Source of the DNA: Peromyscus leucopus
Lineage: Eukaryota; Chordata; Mammalia; Rodentia; Cricetidae
Length of the DNA: 64,000 nucleotides
Reading direction: 5' to 3'
Assembly (NCBI RefSeq): GCF_004664715.2
Contig: NC_051071.1
Location: forward strand, 34,622,030 to 34,686,029
Position numbers and translations under genes: made by a program. Position 1 is the first letter of the stretch. Each line of letters starts with the position of its first letter. Under the pieces are notes generated by a model, which was not told where the DNA came from, did no database searches, and saw only the letters and a list, made by a program, of their open reading frames with translations. Below are positions 35,626-47,074 of this stretch, piece after piece.

Positions 35626-36429
35626 GAATCCACTGAGCAAGATACACTGCATGTGGAACACACGGAGTCTCCTTCTCTCCCTTTACCAGTCACCCTTCCC
35701 TTTTCCTCCTATTCCTTTTTCTTCTTCACCTCTTCTTCCATGCACCTCCTTTTAGGAATATGTAACATGTATTTAAGTCTTCCATACCCAGGTGAAATTA
35801 ATTTGATGTAGTGATGCCTGTTCATTCTGGTGCTTCTTCTTAACAGGGCAGAACAAATGTGACCTGTTTTCCTTTCTTGTTTTGCTTACTGTCTTTGTTT
35901 TGTTTTTTTTTTTCCTTTTTTGCTCCTCTGACTGCTTCTCTACTTGGCTGCCAGTTGCTATCTGGATATTAATCATGTCTCAAAATTTCTAGTAACATCT
36001 ATGGGTTTCTTTTGGAAGATTAGGAATTTATTCTCAGATATGCTAAAAAGAAAGCAACACTTGAATGGCTATCATATCCTGTCTTCCTGACATGACTGAA
36101 CAGAATGGATAATTAAAAGAGAAACCTACCCATCATAAGAAATCATTTCAACCATATTTTCTCATTAGTTCTCAGGTTCAGATCAGTGAAGAACTTTGTT
36201 GGAGTCCACAGATACTTGATAACTAGGTGCAGTCTCAGCTTCGGGCAAGCTGAGGTTTGTCTCCTACGCTCATAAATATTTTTGTGTTTGAATAATGACA
36301 TTGCATCAGCCAACAAGCAGAATCCCAAATAATGGAAATAAAGCTACATTTAGATGTCAGGAACAGGTTCTGGACTTCTGCTGCACAGTAGAATGACTAC
36401 ATGAAAATAATATACTAAATATTTCACAG
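35626..36429. other. Unassigned sequence
   Basis: No gene or repeat recognised. A T-rich run lies at 35897-35920. Confidence 0.35.
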
Positions 36430-36660
36430 TACCTAGAAGAGAGGATTTTGAATGTTCTTACAGCATGGAAATATTAAATTCCTGAGGTAGTGGATATGAT
36501 AAATGTCCTGATTTAATTATTAAGTACATATACATATATTATGTATATATACAGACATACATATATTATGTATATATACAGACATACATATATATCAAAA
36601 GATTATTTCTCATCCTATAAATATGCATCATTCATTACAAGTCAATTATAGAAAAAATAT
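36430..36660 (+). mobile_element. Ancient L1 3' end, sense, with 27-bp tandem duplication
   Basis: 'aggtagtggatatgataaat', 'cctgatttaattattaag' and 'tcctataaatatgcatc' match the sense 3' end of L1MA/L1MB-type elements. Inside it a 27-bp unit (36531-36557) is exactly repeated at 36558-36584 and starts a third time. Confidence 0.6.
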
Positions 36661-36773
36661 AAACCTAAAATTTGCAAATAAAAAGTCCCCAAACAAGCAA
36701 CCATAAGTAAAAGAAAAGAAAAGAAAAAAATTGTCCTGTGGCTTCTTTCTAAATGACAGGAATTCTTTGAATT

Positions 36774-36774
<1 letters not shown>

Positions 36775-36817
<43 letters not shown>

Positions 36818-36821
36818 CCCC

Positions 36822-36855
<34 letters not shown>
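36775..36855. repeat. (CT)n, C9, (GT)n compound microsatellite
   Basis: About 20 CT units, a C run, then about 16 GT units. Confidence 0.97.
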
Positions 36856-36858
<3 letters not shown>

Positions 36859-36929
36859 TATATGCATGTATGCATGTCTCTGTACATTTGTGCATATGGT
36901 ATATGCCTGTGTGGGCACATGTGCAGGGA

Positions 36930-37216
36930 TAGGAACTCATGTGCAAGTGTAGAGGTCGGAGGTCAAGGTCAGGTGTTTTCCTCTATCACTCTTCACCTCA
37001 TTTTTTGAGACAGAATCTCTTATTGAACAGAGAGCTCACTAATGAGTTAGACTGGCTTGCCTGTAAGTCCCTGGGGTCTTTTGTCTGCACCTGGCAGTGT
37101 TGGGGCTGCAGATGTGCATTGCCATGCCTGGTTTTCATACAGCACAGACATCAAAACACAGGTCTCCATGCTTAGTCAGAAAGCACTTTACTGACTGAGC
37201 CAACTACCAGGGCCCT
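36930..37216 (-). mobile_element. B4-type SINE, antisense
   Basis: 'gtagaggtcggaggtcaagg', 'ttttttgagacagaatctct', 'gagctcactaatgagttaga', 'ctggcttgcctgtaagtccc', 'gcagatgtgcattgccatgc', 'gcactttactgactgagcca' follow the antisense B4 composite SINE (B1-like plus tRNA/ID-like parts). Confidence 0.8.
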
Positions 37217-38004
37217 CATTCTGTAAAATTTCAAAGAATAAATGTTGAAATGAAACAAAACCCCCAAATCATTTCTAAATTCTTTCTTTAAAACCTCAGG
37301 CAGTTCCATCCACAGCAACACCTAACAAAGTTAGAAACTGCATTACCGTAAAAAATTCCAAAAATTCTTCCAAAATTTGTTAGTGTGTCCTTGATCAGTT
37401 CTCTTGTTGTCTGTACTACTTAGGGTAGGTTTGTCCTGGTCACTATGGAGTCGTTTCCAATGCTAATATCTAGGATAGCAGCATCATGTGGACAAACGGT
37501 AAGGCAGTGTTTAATTATATGCTTGCAAAGTCATCTAGAGGGCCAGTTCCATCTGTGCCTTACAGTGCAAACTCTTATAAATTACTGTTTTCCCAAGACC
37601 GTTTCTGTTGGTAGGAGGGGCAGAAAAATGCCTTGGATTACAAACTTTTCATGTCTGGTTACTCATGGCACAGTATTTCCCAAGACTTGCGGGCCAGATG
37701 GCAATACTTTGAAGATGCACTAAGGATTTGAATTCTGGTTCACAGTAAATATCACATGTAAATTATTAATCTCTAGCAGATGAAAATGTATATTATTGCA
37801 TTGCATTAAACTTTAATCTTGCAAAGACCAGCCTCAGCATCACATAAAGATGCTGATGGTAGGGGACCAATTCTGGTCTTCCAACTAACATCCAGATTTA
37901 GATTCTAGGTAGCTTAAGTAAAAGTCTTTAGAAGGAATATTTATTACTAGGGTTATACAGAGAGACTATGAGCACTTTCCAAACTAAGTGATAACAACTA
38001 GCAT
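37217..38004. other. Unassigned sequence
   Basis: No gene or repeat recognised. Confidence 0.35.
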
Positions 38005-38260
38005 TTACTAAGGCCATATTATATGCCAAGTGCTCTTCTAGGTGGCTTAAACAGACTGGTAATCTTCTGGACAATACCCTAAGGAAAGGCATTCCCAGTT
38101 ATTATGCTAGAGATCAGACTCTAAGTACTAGTTATGTGTTTGGAATTGTTTCAAGAGATAGTAACACAAAGATGAGTTCAAACATTGCTATTATTTGTAG
38201 AGAATTTATCTTCTGATGAGATGAGACATATAATGTCCCCAAATTAATTAATGAACACAC
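38005..38260. mobile_element. MIR/L2-like remnant
   Basis: 'catttactaaggccatatta', 'tatgccaagtgctcttctag' and 'ttatcttctgatgagatgag' resemble the MIR/L2 'tgtgccaggcactgttctagg' region. Diverged; orientation not resolved. Confidence 0.4.
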
Positions 38261-38935
38261 AATTTCATTGAGAACGATGAAGTAAATATAAAAAAGTATG
38301 TGGTCATTCAAGACTAGGAGGGAATTATTATTCTTTGCTTGCCTGGAAAGAAGATATTTGGGATAAAGGTTTTAGGTCAATTAATTTAGTAGCAATTTTC
38401 CAAAAGTAACTGGATAAATTTAATTATTTGAATGGCTTTTGTATTGGTATATCCACTTATCAGAAGTTTATTTTAATTGGCTACCCATTAGTTTTATGGT
38501 ACTTTGTGTTTCTCCAAACACATTTCATACACAGTACAATTTTATTGAAGTAACTTTTCTGAATGGTGTACATCTTAGCTATTATGAATGCACTGATGTC
38601 AAGAATATTATGAATAGCAGAGTAGATTCTTGTTTTCTCAAGCATTTTCTATCCAGTCTACTGTCTTTGACTTCTCTTAGTTACATCCCTGTTTGTGCTA
38701 TTCCATTTTCCTATTCGCTTCAGCTTGTCTGTAAATGGCTTGAAATAATTCATAGAAAGACAAGCTGAACAGCTATAGCTTGAACATGAATATCATTAGA
38801 CAGAAGAGATATTCTGCCTGGAAATAACTCCTGCCATGCTGCTTGCTATTCTTTCCTCAGAATAGTTTGTTTCTCTTTTCTCAGAACACTACCAGAGAAT
38901 AACTTCGTTATTCTCTTTATATAAAAAATTATATA
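38261..38935. other. Unassigned sequence
   Basis: A 109-codon frame (38439-38768, +) reads as AT-rich chance sequence. Confidence 0.35.
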
Positions 38936-39060
38936 TGAGGCAGGCAGATCTTTGTGAGTTGGATGCCAGCCTGGTCTACAGAGTGAGATCCAGGAAAGGC
39001 GCAAAGCTACACAGAGAAACCCTGTCTCGAAACCCCCCCCCCCAAAAACAAAACAAAACA
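38936..39060 (+). mobile_element. B1 SINE, 5'-truncated
   Basis: Begins in the middle of B1 ('gaggcaggcagatctttgtg') and continues 'gccagcctggtctacagagt', 'ccaggaaaggcgcaaagc', 'gagaaaccctgtctcgaaa', a C run, then an AAAAC tail. Confidence 0.9.
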
Positions 39061-39137
39061 ATTAATTTCTAGCAGATGAAAAAACATAAAAACTGTACGT
39101 GTTTGTTAGATATTATGTGATATCTGATACACTGTGT

Positions 39138-39442
39138 TGTAGTGGGTAGCCATTCCAGCTTTGACCTGTAAGTTCTAACCCTCACTGAGGCTTCAGTAAT
39201 GGTCACGCCTACAAGGCGAGGCTGAGAGAGGACACTGAAGACCTGAGATCTGGATGGGCGGGCTCTCTTGGTTCCTGGACCCTGGATGCTGGAGCTAGAC
39301 TGAGCAGAGTTCTCCAGAGAACACTGCCGGACTGCACCACACCTTTCCCAGACCCTGTAGCCTATCCCTTCACTTATAAGTTATCCCACAAAATAAACCT
39401 CCCTTTTAACTATGTGGAATGGCCTTAATAGTTTCCCCAATA
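39138..39442 (+). mobile_element. Solo LTR, 305-bp TG...TA family, copy 3, 6-bp TSD
   Basis: 305 bp starting TGTAGTGGGTAGCC and ending CCCAATA, with exact 6-bp duplication CTGTGT (39132-39137 and 39443-39448). Shares 'ggttcctggaccctggatgc', 'gttctccagagaacactgcc' and the AATAAA-bearing end with copies 1 and 2. Copies 2 and 3 are in the same orientation, 8.2 kb apart. Confidence 0.93.
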
Positions 39443-39448
39443 CTGTGT

Positions 39449-40284
39449 AATGTTTAAATTTCAATGAGCATACCTCACCGAATTCAGTCTTAAATAGTAG
39501 TGCCTTTGGATTTTTCCTCCTCATTTTGGGAACCCTTGTCACTCATCCACCTCTGCCTGCCTTTGGAGCCAGCCAAGTCCCCAGCAATAGGTCTCCTCAG
39601 CATTTATCTCCATTTACTTAATAACTACCACAAACTGAGAGCCCAACTGTTACACCAGCACAGATACCAGCCCACCTGGCAATTGCTTTCCTTCATTATA
39701 ACCATTGCTCTCACTACTTCATAGACAAGGTGCAGTCACATGACCTAGGATCTACCAACGACTAGACCCACGTATTTGGAAATGAAAAGAAGCTGAAGTA
39801 AATGGCAGCATGCATAGAGACCAATATTCTAACTTGTGTGGTGGGGTAGATGGGCATCTAGGACAGGTATTTCTAGCTCTAAGTCCCAAGTGTGTAATGT
39901 AGTAGTCACCATGGTGGTGTTCGGGGGGGTGGGGTGGGTGTCTATGATGTACATGACTTGAATTATTTTGATGTGTTTTGCCTAGTTCCATCTGTCCTGG
40001 CTTGTACAGCATAAGTTTCACAATATGGGTCTCCTAGATATTCCGAGAGCCACACAGTATCTTTTTAGTAACTTTATGTATAAACTAAGGAGTGCATAAG
40101 ATTGTCTGTCTCAGAACTCTGATCAACAAACTTGATATGTTTATATTTTATTGTGACAGTCAAGGATGGAAAAGCATTCAGAGAAGATGGCTGTGATAAT
40201 GGAATAGTTAAGATAAAACTTGCTTGAGAATGATTAATTTAAACCAGGATGAAGGTCCTCCCACATCTATCCTCATTTGATCTT
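39449..40284. other. Unassigned sequence
   Basis: No gene or repeat recognised. Confidence 0.35.
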
Positions 40285-40325
40285 CTCTCTCTCTCTCTCT
40301 TTTTTTCTCTCTCTCTGTCTCTCAT
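40285..40325. repeat. Imperfect (CT)n tract
   Basis: CT units interrupted by a T run. Confidence 0.9.
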
Positions 40326-41005
40326 TCACACACATTATTCAATACAGGTTTCTTTGTCTATAACCTGAAAACCATAAGCATATCCTCTTTGTAGTCTTGT
40401 TAATAGTTAAATGAAATACTCAGGATAACACATGCCACATGGAACTGTTTGACAAGTGTTTTGGTTATGGTTAGTATTAGGAGGGAGTGATTAATACTCT
40501 GTGATGGCTTAGTGGAGCTGATGTGTTCAGTCTAGGACTAGAAGAGCTGGAAGAATATGACAAGGATCCTCTAGATGACTCTGAGGATTAGTTCTGTAGA
40601 AGAACACAGTGTTTCTGCATTGCTGAATGTTGCTTAGATTAAGCTGGGCACTGATGGAAGCATAAATAGCAAGGATAAGGAGTGGGTGAGTAGGGCAGGG
40701 GTCTCATCACAGGAACATTACAGAGATCTTTCATGATGAGCTGTTGCTGCTTTCAGTCTTGTCCTTTCAGGCAGTTGGAAGAATTTGCTCTTTCCTCCTT
40801 GACTAACATGGACTAATTTAGTCACCTGTAACTTTATGGCATGTGCACAACCCTCTGTTGGCTGACTGGGGACATAGTTCTAATCTAATGTTTTAATTTG
40901 ACTATTAACATTGAGGATGATTAGATATATGCTAAGGCTAGGTCAGAGATGGGAAGAATTGTTTTAAAAGCATAAAGAAACATATGTTTAAAAATTCTAG
41001 CTGAA
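40326..41005. other. Unassigned sequence
   Basis: No feature seen. Confidence 0.35.
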
Positions 41006-41162
41006 GCCGGGTGGTGGTTGCACACACATTTAATCCCAGCACTCAGGAGGCAGATGCAATCGATCTCTGAGTTCAAGGTCAGTGTAGTCTACAGAGGGAG
41101 TTCCAGGACAGCCAGGGCTGCATTGAAAAACCCTGTCTTGGACAAAACAAACAAACAAATAA
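41006..41162 (+). mobile_element. B1 SINE
   Basis: 'gccgggtggtggttgcacac', 'tttaatcccagcactcagga', 'gagttcaaggtcagtgtagt', 'gttccaggacagccagggct', 'aaccctgtcttggac', then a CAAA tail. It carries the 'aggacagccaggg' form of B1 rather than the 'aaggcgcaaagc' form at 13.7 kb and 38.9 kb. Confidence 0.92.
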
Positions 41163-42249
41163 AAAGCAACAAAACAACAAGGAAAAACCTTAGTAAAAAT
41201 TGTCAATATCCTTTGACAAAATTTGTGAAGTCAGTAATAAAATTCTACTTATTCTACTTTTCTACTCCATAATGCATTCATTGATTGATGAAATAATTCT
41301 AGAATTCTTTCTTTCTTCTCTGCCTTTGTCTTCATCCTTTGTTCTAAAATCAAATGTAAAAATAATTTTAAAAGAATTTTGGCTTTACAACATTGTTCTT
41401 TAATTCACAATTATGTCTTTAGTTCCTGGGAATAGTCCTTGATTTAGATGATTTACCAGGAAGTATTGATTTCATGGATTTGGGAAAGACTGTTTTGCCT
41501 TATCAAAGCTGCCACCTCCTTCAACTACTTGAGTACTAATATAAAAAATTATTATGTCCTATGAAATGATTAAAAAAATCTTCAGTAGTCCTATGCCAGT
41601 GTTAGGAAAATGACAAATTATACAGGCTGGAACAAACCCAACTCTAATTTTTTATTTATATGTTTTAAGTGTTAAAGCTGAAAACATATTTTGCAACTAC
41701 CTCATTCTTGACTTTTTGAAAGTCCATATGTTTTTAAGGGAAATTTAAAATTCAGCTTTGAGTGTTTGTAAAAATTTAAAGGAGATATTTGATGTGTAAG
41801 ATTTATATGTCTTCAGAAATCAGATCTGAACCCAACTGCTTGGATAAAGTTCAAACTAAATTCCCCTAATTCTCTGAAAAAATTATTTGCGTCAGATTCA
41901 TGATTTCAGTTCTTTTCTGATGCTGGTGGGAAGGCGAGTCATGTACTACTACTGCATGTTTATATTTCACTTCCTTTTGAGCAAGTATTAAGGACTCATA
42001 CATTTTGTCAACTTTAAGTATTCAAGTACCACATTTTGTTCAAATTATCACCTTGACGCTGAGGCTTTTGTGATCCCCCAACCAATGGAGTTGGTTCATT
42101 TTCCTGGTAGTAGAGTACATTGCTTTGCATCCATCAGGCAACTGGAGAAAAAATTCATCAATGAGAGTCGAAAGGACATGAGTCTTCTGAAATCTTATAA
42201 CTGCTCCAAGTTGGACAGGAATTTTATTATTTCAGTGTTGGATATGGTT
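41163..42249. other. Unassigned sequence
   Basis: A weak L2-like phrase occurs near 41840 ('ggataaagttcaaactaaat'). Otherwise nothing. Confidence 0.3.
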
Positions 42250-42390
42250 CAATAAAGAGGCAAGTTTGCTAAACTAGAAGTTAGAAAGACTTAGGGTCTC
42301 ATCCTTTGCCTTCTTAATACTTAACTATGTGACTTATAAAAGGCATTTCCCCTATCACAGGCTTGAATGCCCTCATCTGAGAGAGAAGAT
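42250..42390 (+). mobile_element. MIR SINE
   Basis: 'agttagaaagacttagggtc', 'aactatgtgacttataaaag', 'cttgaatgccctcatctgag' match the MIR core in sense. Confidence 0.6.
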
Positions 42391-42739
42391 AGACCATAGT
42401 AGTGTTTTTAAACTAGATTCTTCAGAGCCATGTTGTTCCCAAACAGGTTTCTCCAGTGTCTTGGCTTTGATAGGTTTGTGTGGGAGGAGTTTGCAGAAGA
42501 CTCTTAAGAGTAAATAATTATTTTCCTATAATAAAAATATGTAGCAGTCCTCAACCCTCGTGTTTAAGATTGTATTTTTTTAACTTATTAAATAATTGTT
42601 CTGTCTTATCACTGGTTTTAAATGCCTTAGAAGAAATGATAACTGGATACTAGCTGTAGAAATAGAAATTGATTTTACTTGTTGGCAATGAGCTGCTTCA
42701 TCCCAGAGATACAAGTCTACAATTGCTCCTTTGCTATTA

Positions 42740-43208
42740 GACCCAGATCACAGGGTTTGACTATGACTTTTATAACAAGACCTTGGAAAACTGCTTGGCA
42801 ATGTCTCTCACAGCTGTGAGATATGTGCTTAATCCAAGAACAACACTTGGGTCCAACAGAAACAAACACACACACATATTTACCAAAAGACAGGCACAAT
42901 TTACAGCAATACTACTCACAATAACCTTTCTTTGGGGACTATCCAAATGTCCATCAGTAATGGAAGGGATACATAAACTGGAGGTGCATTTTCACAATGA
43001 AAAAAATTGCTCAGCAATCAGCATGAAGTATGGATCTGTAACTGTACACAATGGTATAGATACTTCTCACAAACACAAAACATTATATAATAAACTCACT
43101 CATAAAGTAAAAAATTTGGAAAATAATTCATGTTCTTAGAAATCAAGATTGTCAATATCATTGCAAAAAGATATGGAAAAGTTCTAAGGGATCTTGAATG
43201 GAGGATTC
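42740..43208 (+). mobile_element. Ancient L1 3' UTR, sense, left part
   Basis: 'ttggaaaactgcttggcaat', 'tttaccaaaagacaggcaca', 'ctatccaaatgtccatcagt', 'ggatacataaactggaggtg', 'cttctcacaaacacaaaaca' give the L1M 3' UTR in sense order. It resumes at 43682 after the LTR insertion. Confidence 0.75.
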
Positions 43209-43675
43209 TGTGGTGGTATTCTAATTGTACTGAAATATGATTTTGATTGTATGTTAATAAATAAAGTTGCCTGGGGGTCAGAGCTATTAGAGCCATAGAC
43301 AGAGTGTGGTGGTGGTGGTGGTGGTGGTGGTGGTGGTGGTGGTGGTGGTGGTGGTGGTGGCACACGCCTTTAATCCCATAGATCTCTGTGTGTTCAGGGA
43401 TCCAGCCAGCATTGGAGACATATGCCTTTAAGACCTAGGGGGCTGTACATTCAGACAGTGACGAGGCAGTCATGTGTTTGGAACCAATGAGAAGGCAGAA
43501 CAACATACTATAAAAAAAAAAAAAAAACGAACAGACAGGATATAGCTCTCTTTCGGGAAGCTGGGACACCGCAGGCGTAAGGGTGAGATTTTAGCTCTGA
43601 GCTCTGACCTCTCGGCTTTCTCTTTTACATTGTTTCTGTGTTTCTTATTTAATAAGACTGTTGATTACATCTACA
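43209..43675 (+). mobile_element. Solo LTR, B1-containing group (copy B, 467 bp), 6-bp TSD
   Basis: Begins TGTGGTGGTATT and ends ATCTACA, with exact 6-bp duplication GGATTC at 43203-43208 and 43676-43681. Early AATAAA in 'ttaataaataaagttgcctg'. A CCTTTAATCCC box and 'gatctctgtgtgttcaggga' give the B1-like interior, and the 3' end has 'ttatttaataagactg'. A GGT tract (43306-43360) has expanded inside the B1-like part. It disrupts an L1M 3' UTR that continues on both sides. Confidence 0.92.
43306..43360. repeat. (TGG)n microsatellite inside LTR copy B
   Basis: About 18 TGG units, pure. The equivalent site in LTR copy C (53540-53550) has only three to four. On the minus strand it reads as a poly-His run, which is not a gene. 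Confidence 0.97.
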
Positions 43676-43681
43676 GGATTC

Positions 43682-43840
43682 TGTGTATATTACTTCTCAA
43701 CCGTGCACTGTTTCTTATCCTAGGTACTGGTGAAATACGTGTCCAACTTGTGAAAGGTATATTAAATTTTACTTGTGATCTGTGTACTTTTCTGTATGTG
43801 AATTACATTTATCAAGACGTAAATTCTAGATTGTCTCCTT
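43682..43840 (+). mobile_element. Ancient L1 3' UTR, sense, right part
   Basis: 'gtccaacttgtgaaaggtat' and 'gtgtacttttctgtatgtga' match the L1M 3' UTR phrases that should follow the interruption at 43208. Confidence 0.6.
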
Positions 43841-44424
43841 AAAACTGCTTCCCAAGATTAGTCAGTGCTAAAGGCAAAAACATTTTCATCTTTGGTAGTA
43901 CATTATTTTACATAATAGGCCAAACATAAGCATTAAATTTCAAGATATTAATCTGAAGGACTATTGGGCTAAGGGGATTTACCTAATAACACAAAGGATT
44001 TTCTGTCACCTTTGCACCCATGGGGCTGGTTATCCCACTTCTACACTTGTGCATTTGAAAAGTACTGTCCGATCTCTCTTATATCATCTGACAAGCTTGT
44101 TTTGTTTTCTGATAGACTAGTTTAAACTCAGTTCTGGTAGACATATCCAATCCAGGGTGTGTGTGTATCGTCCTAGGATAGCAATGAATTTGACCTAACA
44201 TGTCTGTTGACTGCAGCACCATGTTGAAATATTAGAAGGTTGAACTTTAGTGTTTTCTATTTCTCTCATGAGGGAGTGACTACTATAGGAATTTGCCTCT
44301 TACCATAGACAATTGTAACTGGAAAATGCTCAGACTTGCTCAGTGCTTAAGTGGTTCAAAATGATATTTGGTTTAAAGTCTATTTATAGTTGTAGGTTAT
44401 TTAAGTAGTTAATTATCTTTTAAA
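43841..44424. other. Unassigned sequence
   Basis: No feature seen. Confidence 0.35.
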
Positions 44425-44609
44425 AATATTTAAGCTGGGTATGGTGGTGCACGCCTTTAATCCCAGCACTTGAGAAGCTCTTGGGAAGCAGAGGCAGGTG
44501 GATCTCTGAGTTTAAGGTCAGCTTGGTCTACAGAAAGAGTTGCAGGACATCCAGGGCTACACAGAGAAACCCTGTCTTGAAAAAACAACAACAACAGAAT
44601 ATTTAAGCA
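44425..44609 (+). mobile_element. B1 SINE with exact 11-bp TSD
   Basis: B1 at ~44436-44598 ('tggtggtgcacgccttta', 'ggcaggtggatctctgagtt', 'ggacatccagggctacacag', 'aaaccctgtcttgaa'). Exact 11-bp duplication AATATTTAAGC at 44425-44435 and 44599-44609. A short extra segment 'gaagctcttgggaagc' duplicates part of the 'cacttgggaggc' region. Confidence 0.95.
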
Positions 44610-45228
44610 TATTAACACTGTTTTCATACAAACCTATGTTTTTTTTATTTTCAAAATCTTTTATTCTTTTATATCTGTATTTCAGAGTGTCTGATCACAT
44701 TCAGTTACTCCTTGGGTCAAATGGCAACCCAAGACAACCACTAGCAAGTCTGAGGAAGAAAAATTGTTTCAGGTGCCCTGTTTGAGGTGGTTCATTTTGG
44801 CAAGTACAAAATTGGAATAGGAATTATACAAGAAGAAGCTTAGCTCTAGTGGTCCCTCAATACTGTGGCTATCTGCCACACAATAAAGCCATCAGACCCT
44901 TTAATACTTGAGCAGCTAAGGACAAAAGCTTCTGTCCATTATTGTTCAGTTTTGCTTGTAGCATGAATGTTAGCCCAGATGCATGGCTGGCACATCATTT
45001 TGCAGTCACACATGTGTGTCACATTGTGAAAACAGAAGATGTGTTATCCCAATGAAGACCAGATCCAGGTAGCTTGTCTTAATAAAACCACAAGAACCGC
45101 ATATGACAGAGAGGAGTTTATTCGGAGAAAAGGTTTGGTTTGTCTATGTTTGAAAGACCATGGTGATTTTTTTCCCCACAATACTTTAAATACAGCTTTT
45201 TGTTTGTTAATTGTAGCTTGGAGATGAC

Positions 45229-45231
<3 letters not shown>
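44610..45231. other. Unassigned sequence
   Basis: No feature seen. Confidence 0.35.

Positions 45232-45305
<74 letters not shown>
45232..45305. repeat. Compound (CT)n(GT)n microsatellite
   Basis: About 22 CT units followed by about 15 GT units. Confidence 0.97.
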
Positions 45306-45307
<2 letters not shown>

Positions 45308-45959
45308 TTATGCTTGGCATCATTCTGAAAGTGGAAAGATGTTTTAATGGACCATAAGAATCATATTAGTAGTTCAATTAAGGGGTAAAGGAGTCCCAAC
45401 AGTTGAGGAGTGTTTGGTTTTAGATGCTTCTGTTGGGAAATGCAGCTCTTCTAATCCACTTTTCTTTTCCAATTTCTACCCAAGACTCTTTGGGTGGTCA
45501 TGTTTGCAGGTTTTTCAGCATCTTAGTTAGCTAGAACTCCCATCCTCGTCTTCACTCTTTGTTGGCCTAAAATGAATGAATGAATGGATGCAAATTGCAT
45601 GCAAATGTAGAATATTCATACATTGAATTATTTTCCAAGGACAAATAGAGCCATTTAATTTTAATTAAGCTATTGCACTGTTATACGTTTTCAGAGTTGA
45701 CAGTATGATTTGACCATGCTTCAATTGGTGGCCCCACCCCTAGAAGTATACATGCAGCATGAATTGAGTCCATGGGTTATTTAAAAAAACTAACAAAAAA
45801 GACATGAAATGGGGGGTGATTGATTAGGAGGCAGGGCTGGATCTGGGAGGAACTAAAAAAAAATAGAAAAAAATGTTATTTGCCAGAAAATATAATCAAT
45901 GGAAACAGTGATTCAAACAAGAAACAGATTTTTTTCTTTCAATTGATTTTACTTGGTTT
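45306..45959. other. Unassigned, probably unique sequence
   Basis: No feature seen. Confidence 0.35.
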
Positions 45960-46215
45960 CTTCAGAACATGAGGCATTGGGACTTTGAAATCAGTTAAAC
46001 CTGAAATCAAATTCTGCAAAGAGGAATTCTGTAATGGTGGAGAAGTTGTTTTTGTTTTCTTCACTGAAGTTTCTTTAGGTGTGAAATGTAGGTGATAATA
46101 GCTGCCTTACAATGTTTCTTTTTTTTAAATCTCTTGCTGAGGATTAAAGATAATGTTTATAAAGTTCCCAGCATAATAACCAAATGCACACTCCATGAAC
46201 AATAGTTGGTTGTTA
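45960..46215 (+). mobile_element. MIR SINE, near full length
   Basis: 'ggcattgggactttgaaatc', 'aaacctgaaatcaaattctg', 'gtaggtgataatagctgcct', 'tgctgaggattaaagataat', 'cagcataataaccaaatgca' follow the MIR consensus from start to end. Confidence 0.75.
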
Positions 46216-47074
46216 GATTGTAAACACAAGCAAATTTCGTGACTTTTCTGAGATCACGGATTAATGATAAAATTAGAATGAAGAATTTTGATTCTTCTTC
46301 TGTCTTCTGCTTCCATACTCGTTCTTATATTCATACCTATTACAATTTCCTGAGTTCTTTGTCATTCGACAAGTGAGGCATTAATTTTAGCTTTCATGGA
46401 GTTAGTCCTTTTGGGATAATTCTTCCCCATCCCCCCTCCTCCTCCCAGGTCGCATTTTCCTTTGTTTCCAAGCCAAGACAAAAATGTTGGCTATGGGAAA
46501 TATTTATTGGGTGCCATTTAGACAAATACAAGAATCTGATTGAATACTCTCCATGACTGCCGGTTGAAACTAAACACGAGGTTGCCATGGATACCGGTTG
46601 CTTGGCCTCTGCTCCAATACATTAGAGCCTTTTTAGTTCAACAGTGTGCAAACCACAGATGTTGCCATGCATTGTATTAATAATCAGCTTGGATCTCTTA
46701 GTAAAAGAATAGCTCAGGTTTGTCTTAGCAGAGAGGGGTGGAAATTCTCAGATGCAAAACAAAATGCCCTGTACTTGAAGGGTTGCTTCTATGTACAGAG
46801 AGTTACCTTTCTAGGCAGCTTTTGCTCTTCACTCTGCTCCATTTAATCTGGACCCTCTACTCTTTTTTTTGATATTTATTTAGAATAAGGATCTCTACTG
46901 TATTTTTTTTGTTAATCCCCACAGGGGTATCTGCTAGGAAAATTGCACATTCTTGGTTATAGGACTTCAAACCAGGAATTAAACACAGTAGGGGAGAGAG
47001 ATACAAGAAATCCAAGGTTCTGTAAGAGACTAGACATGAAGCTGCAACAGAGGAATCTCAGATTTATATAAAAA
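46216..47074. other. Unique-looking sequence with an X-box-like palindrome
   Basis: No repeat recognised. GTTGCCATGGATACC at 46581-46595 resembles an RFX X-box half-site pair (GTTGCC then a weak second half). Confidence 0.35.

Noticed and set aside
30907..39448. The two + LTRs of the 305-bp family as the ends of one provirus
   Set aside because: Each has its own different 6-bp duplication on both sides, and the sequence between them is unrelated transposons and unique DNA.
43096..43365. 89-codon frame with a poly-His N-terminus on the minus strand
   Set aside because: The His run is the antisense of the (TGG)n microsatellite in LTR copy B.
46581..46595. Firm call of an RFX binding site
   Set aside because: Only one half-site matches fully. 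Reported as an observation, not as a regulatory feature.
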